Assembly: GCF_020073815.1 (NCBI RefSeq)
Contig: NZ_JAIQZJ010000005.1
Coordinates: 62,001-126,000, forward strand
Origin: Nocardioides mangrovi
GTDB taxonomy: Bacteria > Actinomycetota > Actinomycetes > Propionibacteriales > Nocardioidaceae
Length of the DNA stretch: 64,000 nucleotides
Reading direction: 5' to 3'
Shown: positions 61,929 through 64,000 of the stretch, one piece after another
Layout of the letters: every line of letters starts with the position of its first letter
How positions within the stretch are numbered: position 1 is the first letter of the stretch
The notes under the pieces: generated by a model
The model's database searches: none
What the model was told of the DNA's origin: nothing
Seen by the model: the letters and a program-made list of their open reading frames with translations, nothing else
Program-made: the position numbers and the translations under genes

Positions 61929-62642
61929 GTGAGGGCCCTTCCGCTGCTGCTCGTGATCGCGCTGGGGCCGCTGGCCGTGGCCGCTCCGACGCAGGCCGGC
62001 CGGCCCGACCCGGTCGCCGCGCAGCCGCCGTACGTGCGGACGGTCCTGACCGCCGAAGGGTCCCACTACCGCTACCGGCCGACCGACGCCGGCATCCGGG
62101 TGGCGGCGGGCCGGCTGCGCGGCGCCGACGAGAACCGGCGCGAGGTCTTCCACCAGCGCGGCGCCGAGGTCACCCGCGACCAGGGGAGCTGCGCCACCTG
62201 GCACGGCGCGACGAGCCCGATGGCCCAGGAGGGCCTGGCTGTCCGGATCCGCGAGGACGGTCACCGGCGCCGGGCCGTGACGCTGACGAAGAACACGATC
62301 TTCAACGTCCACTACATCTTCAACATCCTGACGTGGGACACCGCCCGTCGTGGCGACCCGTGGCGCAAGGTCGGACAGTTCGACATGTCGGGCGCCGTGG
62401 GCGCCTCGCCCACGCGGCTCTACACGCTGCCGTGGCGGGTCTGCCTCCGGGTGGTCGACCTCCGGGTGTCCTTCCTGGTCTGGCCGCTCGGGCGGGTCGC
62501 GCGGCCGCGCTGGGGTAACCCGACGTACTCACGGCACGCGCGGCTGCCGCGCACCTTCGACGTGCGCGGCCGGCCCGGCTGGTACGTCGGGCACATCCCG
62601 GCGCGCGGCCGGATCGTCTACCGCAACCTCACGACCTGGTAG
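61929..62642 (+). CDS. Secreted protein, unknown function
   Basis: 237 residues from GTG 61929. Signal peptide (MRALPLLLVIALGPLAVAAP, cleaved near TQAGR). The mature part is basic and rich in Tyr, Trp and Arg. It has two Cys (SCATWHG and VCLRVVD), possibly one disulphide, and beta-type stretches (TLTKNTIFNVHYIFNILTW). I do not recognise the family. The KstR-like palindrome lies in its promoter. It converges with the PLP decarboxylase (14-bp overlap). Confidence 0.72.
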   Translation: MRALPLLLVIALGPLAVAAPTQAGRPDPVAAQPPYVRTVLTAEGSHYRYRPTDAGIRVAAGRLRGADENRREVFHQRGAEVTRDQGSCATWHGATSPMAQEGLAVRIREDGHRRRAVTLTKNTIFNVHYIFNILTWDTARRGDPWRKVGQFDMSGAVGASPTRLYTLPWRVCLRVVDLRVSFLVWPLGRVARPRWGNPTYSRHARLPRTFDVRGRPGWYVGHIPARGRIVYRNLTTW

Positions 62643-64000
62643 CCCGCACCGGCCGGGCGAGCCGGTCGAGGAAGGCCACCAGCAGCGCCTCGCGCATCGC
62701 GGGTGTGGCCAGGTCGAGCATCGCGTTGACGTCGGCCATCCGGTCGGGGAGCGACAGGTCGTCCCCGCCGGTGAGGCCGGCCGCGAGCAGCAGCCCGTCG
62801 AAGTCGTCGTCGGTGAGCGCGGCGGGATCGAGGGCGGCGATGAACGCGGCCACCTCCGGGTCGACGGCGGTCGGGCCGGCGGCGACCGCGGCCGCCACCG
62901 ACTCCCGCAGGGCGGCGAGGAAGTCGTCGGCGTGGGGGAGGGTGCCGGCACTGACCGAGAGGTGGATGGTGGCCGGCTGGCCGGCGTAGGCCATCTGTGG
63001 CTGGACGTACCAGTCGCGCAGCGCCATCTCGTCGCAGACCGTGAAGGCGTCGCACGTGGCGTCGGTGACCAGCGCGACGAGCGTGGAGTCGGGCGTGGCC
63101 ACCAGGCTCAGCTCGGGGATCTCGGCGACGCCGGCGACGATCCGGTCGACGGCCTCGAAGACGTCACGGGTGAGCCGCTCGTAGCCGGCGTGCCCCAGCG
63201 TGGTCGTCACCGCCCAGGCGCCGGCGAGCGGGCCGCCGGACTTGGTGGACTGGATGGTCGAGTTGAGCATCGTGTAGCCGGGCCAGTCGGCGTGCGCGAA
63301 GTACTGCGGGCGTCGGTGGGCCGACGAGCGGTGCAGCAGGACCGAGGTGCCCTTGGGGGCGTAGGCGTACTTGTGCGTGTCGACCGAGATCGAGGTGACG
63401 CCGTCGACCGCGAAGGTCCACGGCGGCACGTCGCGGCCGATCCGTGCGGCGTAGGGCAGCACCCAGCCGCCGATGCAGGCGTCGACGTGGCAGCGGATCC
63501 CGCGCTCGGCGGCGTGCGCCGCGACCGCCGGCACGGGGTCGACGACGCCGTGTGCGTACGACGGCGCGGACACGACGACCAGGACCGTGCGGCCGGGGTC
63601 CGCGTCGATCGCCGCGACCATCGCGGCGGCGTCGGCGCGGAAGTCGGGGCCGACCGGGACGACCACGGCCTCGACGCCGAAGTAGTGCGCGGCCTTGAGG
63701 AACGCCGCGTGCACGGTCGACGGCACGACCATCCGCGGCCGGGTCACGTCCGGCCGGCTGTCGCGCGCGCCCTGGACGGCCAGCAGGCAGGACTCGGTGC
63801 CGCCGGAGGTGACGGTGCCGACCGCGCCGTCCGGGGCGTCGAGCAGGTCGGCGGTGAAGCCGACCAGCTCGTTCTCCATCTGCAGCAGGCTCGGGAAGGC
63901 CGTGGGGTCCAGGCCGTTTGAGCCGGCGTACGCCGCCACCGCCTCGCGGCCGATCCGGTCGACGTCGGGCAGCCCGGAGTCGTAGACGTAGGCGAGGGTG
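62629..64000 (-). CDS. PLP-dependent decarboxylase / sphingosine-phosphate-lyase-like enzyme (5' truncated by window edge)
   Basis: The 5' end lies beyond the right edge; about 457 residues are seen. Group II decarboxylase/SPL fold: SGGTESCLLAV, HAAFLKAAHYFGVE (PLP-stacking His), HVDACIGGWVLPY (Asp), and the Schiff-base Lys in SVDTHKYAYAPKGTS. The N-terminal part seen (YVYDSGLPDVDRIGREAVAAYAGSNGLDP split) matches sphingosine-phosphate lyase-like or glutamate-decarboxylase-like proteins. It removes a carboxyl or breaks a C-C bond with PLP; the substrate cannot be fixed from this. Converges with the secreted unknown gene. Confidence 0.82.
   Translation of the reverse strand, partial: TLAYVYDSGLPDVDRIGREAVAAYAGSNGLDPTAFPSLLQMENELVGFTADLLDAPDGAVGTVTSGGTESCLLAVQGARDSRPDVTRPRMVVPSTVHAAFLKAAHYFGVEAVVVPVGPDFRADAAAMVAAIDADPGRTVLVVVSAPSYAHGVVDPVPAVAAHAAERGIRCHVDACIGGWVLPYAARIGRDVPPWTFAVDGVTSISVDTHKYAYAPKGTSVLLHRSSAHRRPQYFAHADWPGYTMLNSTIQSTKSGGPLAGAWAVTTTLGHAGYERLTRDVFEAVDRIVAGVAEIPELSLVATPDSTLVALVTDATCDAFTVCDEMALRDWYVQPQMAYAGQPATIHLSVSAGTLPHADDFLAALRESVAAAVAAGPTAVDPEVAAFIAALDPAALTDDDFDGLLLAAGLTGGDDLSLPDRMADVNAMLDLATPAMREALLVAFLDRLARPVRATRS

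Overview
The window is very GC-rich, uses GTG starts freely and packs genes tightly with 4-nt ATGA/GTGA overlaps. Gene content (mshA, carD, senX3-regX3, a 630-aa TypA, F420/PPOX-type protein, LivHM fusion) points to a high-GC actinobacterium. The style is that of Nocardioides or a related Propionibacteriales member; this is inference from content, not a database match. Two blocks follow the mycobacterial gene order as I remember it: mshA-ybjN-...-gpmA-senX3-regX3 and carD-ispD-ispF-cysS-rlmB.

Layout. 1-3400: tail of a zinc-type dehydrogenase, an MFS transporter and typA. 3500-9870: two paralogous secreted proteins (N-terminal NHL-like repeats plus 3 or 7 Ig-like repeats) flanking a PPOX protein, with a 22-bp-arm inverted repeat between. 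9880-13600: Asp/Glu racemase, SDR, small membrane protein, mshA, YbjN protein. 13600-19500: EamA exporter, SenX3-RegX3 divergent from phoU with a PHO-box-like array between them, gpmA, a lipoprotein and a UbiA prenyltransferase. 19700-28750: carD, a degenerate IspD-like protein, ispD, a lone nirD, ispF, a membrane molybdoenzyme with an internal twin-arginine motif, an SDR lacking the usual Tyr, cysS, rlmB and a membrane metallophosphoesterase that appears to start at CTG. 28800-37500: a seven-gene run with two tandem branched-chain-amino-acid-type binding lipoproteins, a fused LivH-LivM permease, LivG, LivF and two uncharacterised envelope proteins.

37500-42240: DUF4032 protein, GH13 glycosidase coupled to soxR, a 144-bp inverted-repeat element with a G14 tract, an SDR behind a KstR-like operator, and tRNA-Thr(TGT) framed by hairpins. 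42240-46650: aldehyde dehydrogenase, alanine dehydrogenase, cupin and a second aldehyde dehydrogenase. 46700-49340: a three-gene flavin electron-transfer module (ferric-reductase-like protein, FMN-binding protein, ApbE). 49330-56060: pdxY, GMC oxidoreductase with a KstR-like operator, GabD2-like dehydrogenase, aldo/keto reductase, LigB-type dioxygenase, ung. 56080-64000: thioesterase/HxlR pair, a Tat-exported amine oxidase with a secreted propeller protein, a TetR-aldolase-PfkB operon, a secreted unknown protein, and a truncated PLP decarboxylase.

No phage, insertion sequence, CRISPR array, rRNA or plasmid gene was seen. No gene-free stretch exceeds 300 bp; the longest (41024-41270, about 250 bp) carries a SoxR-box candidate, the G14 inverted-repeat element and a KstR-like operator. 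The main unusual signals are the two 22-bp-arm inverted repeats, the hairpin-rich tRNA locus, three KstR-like palindromes, the PHO-box array, the CTG start, the Sec/Tat hybrid molybdoenzyme, the flavin module and the Liv operon with two unknown envelope partners.
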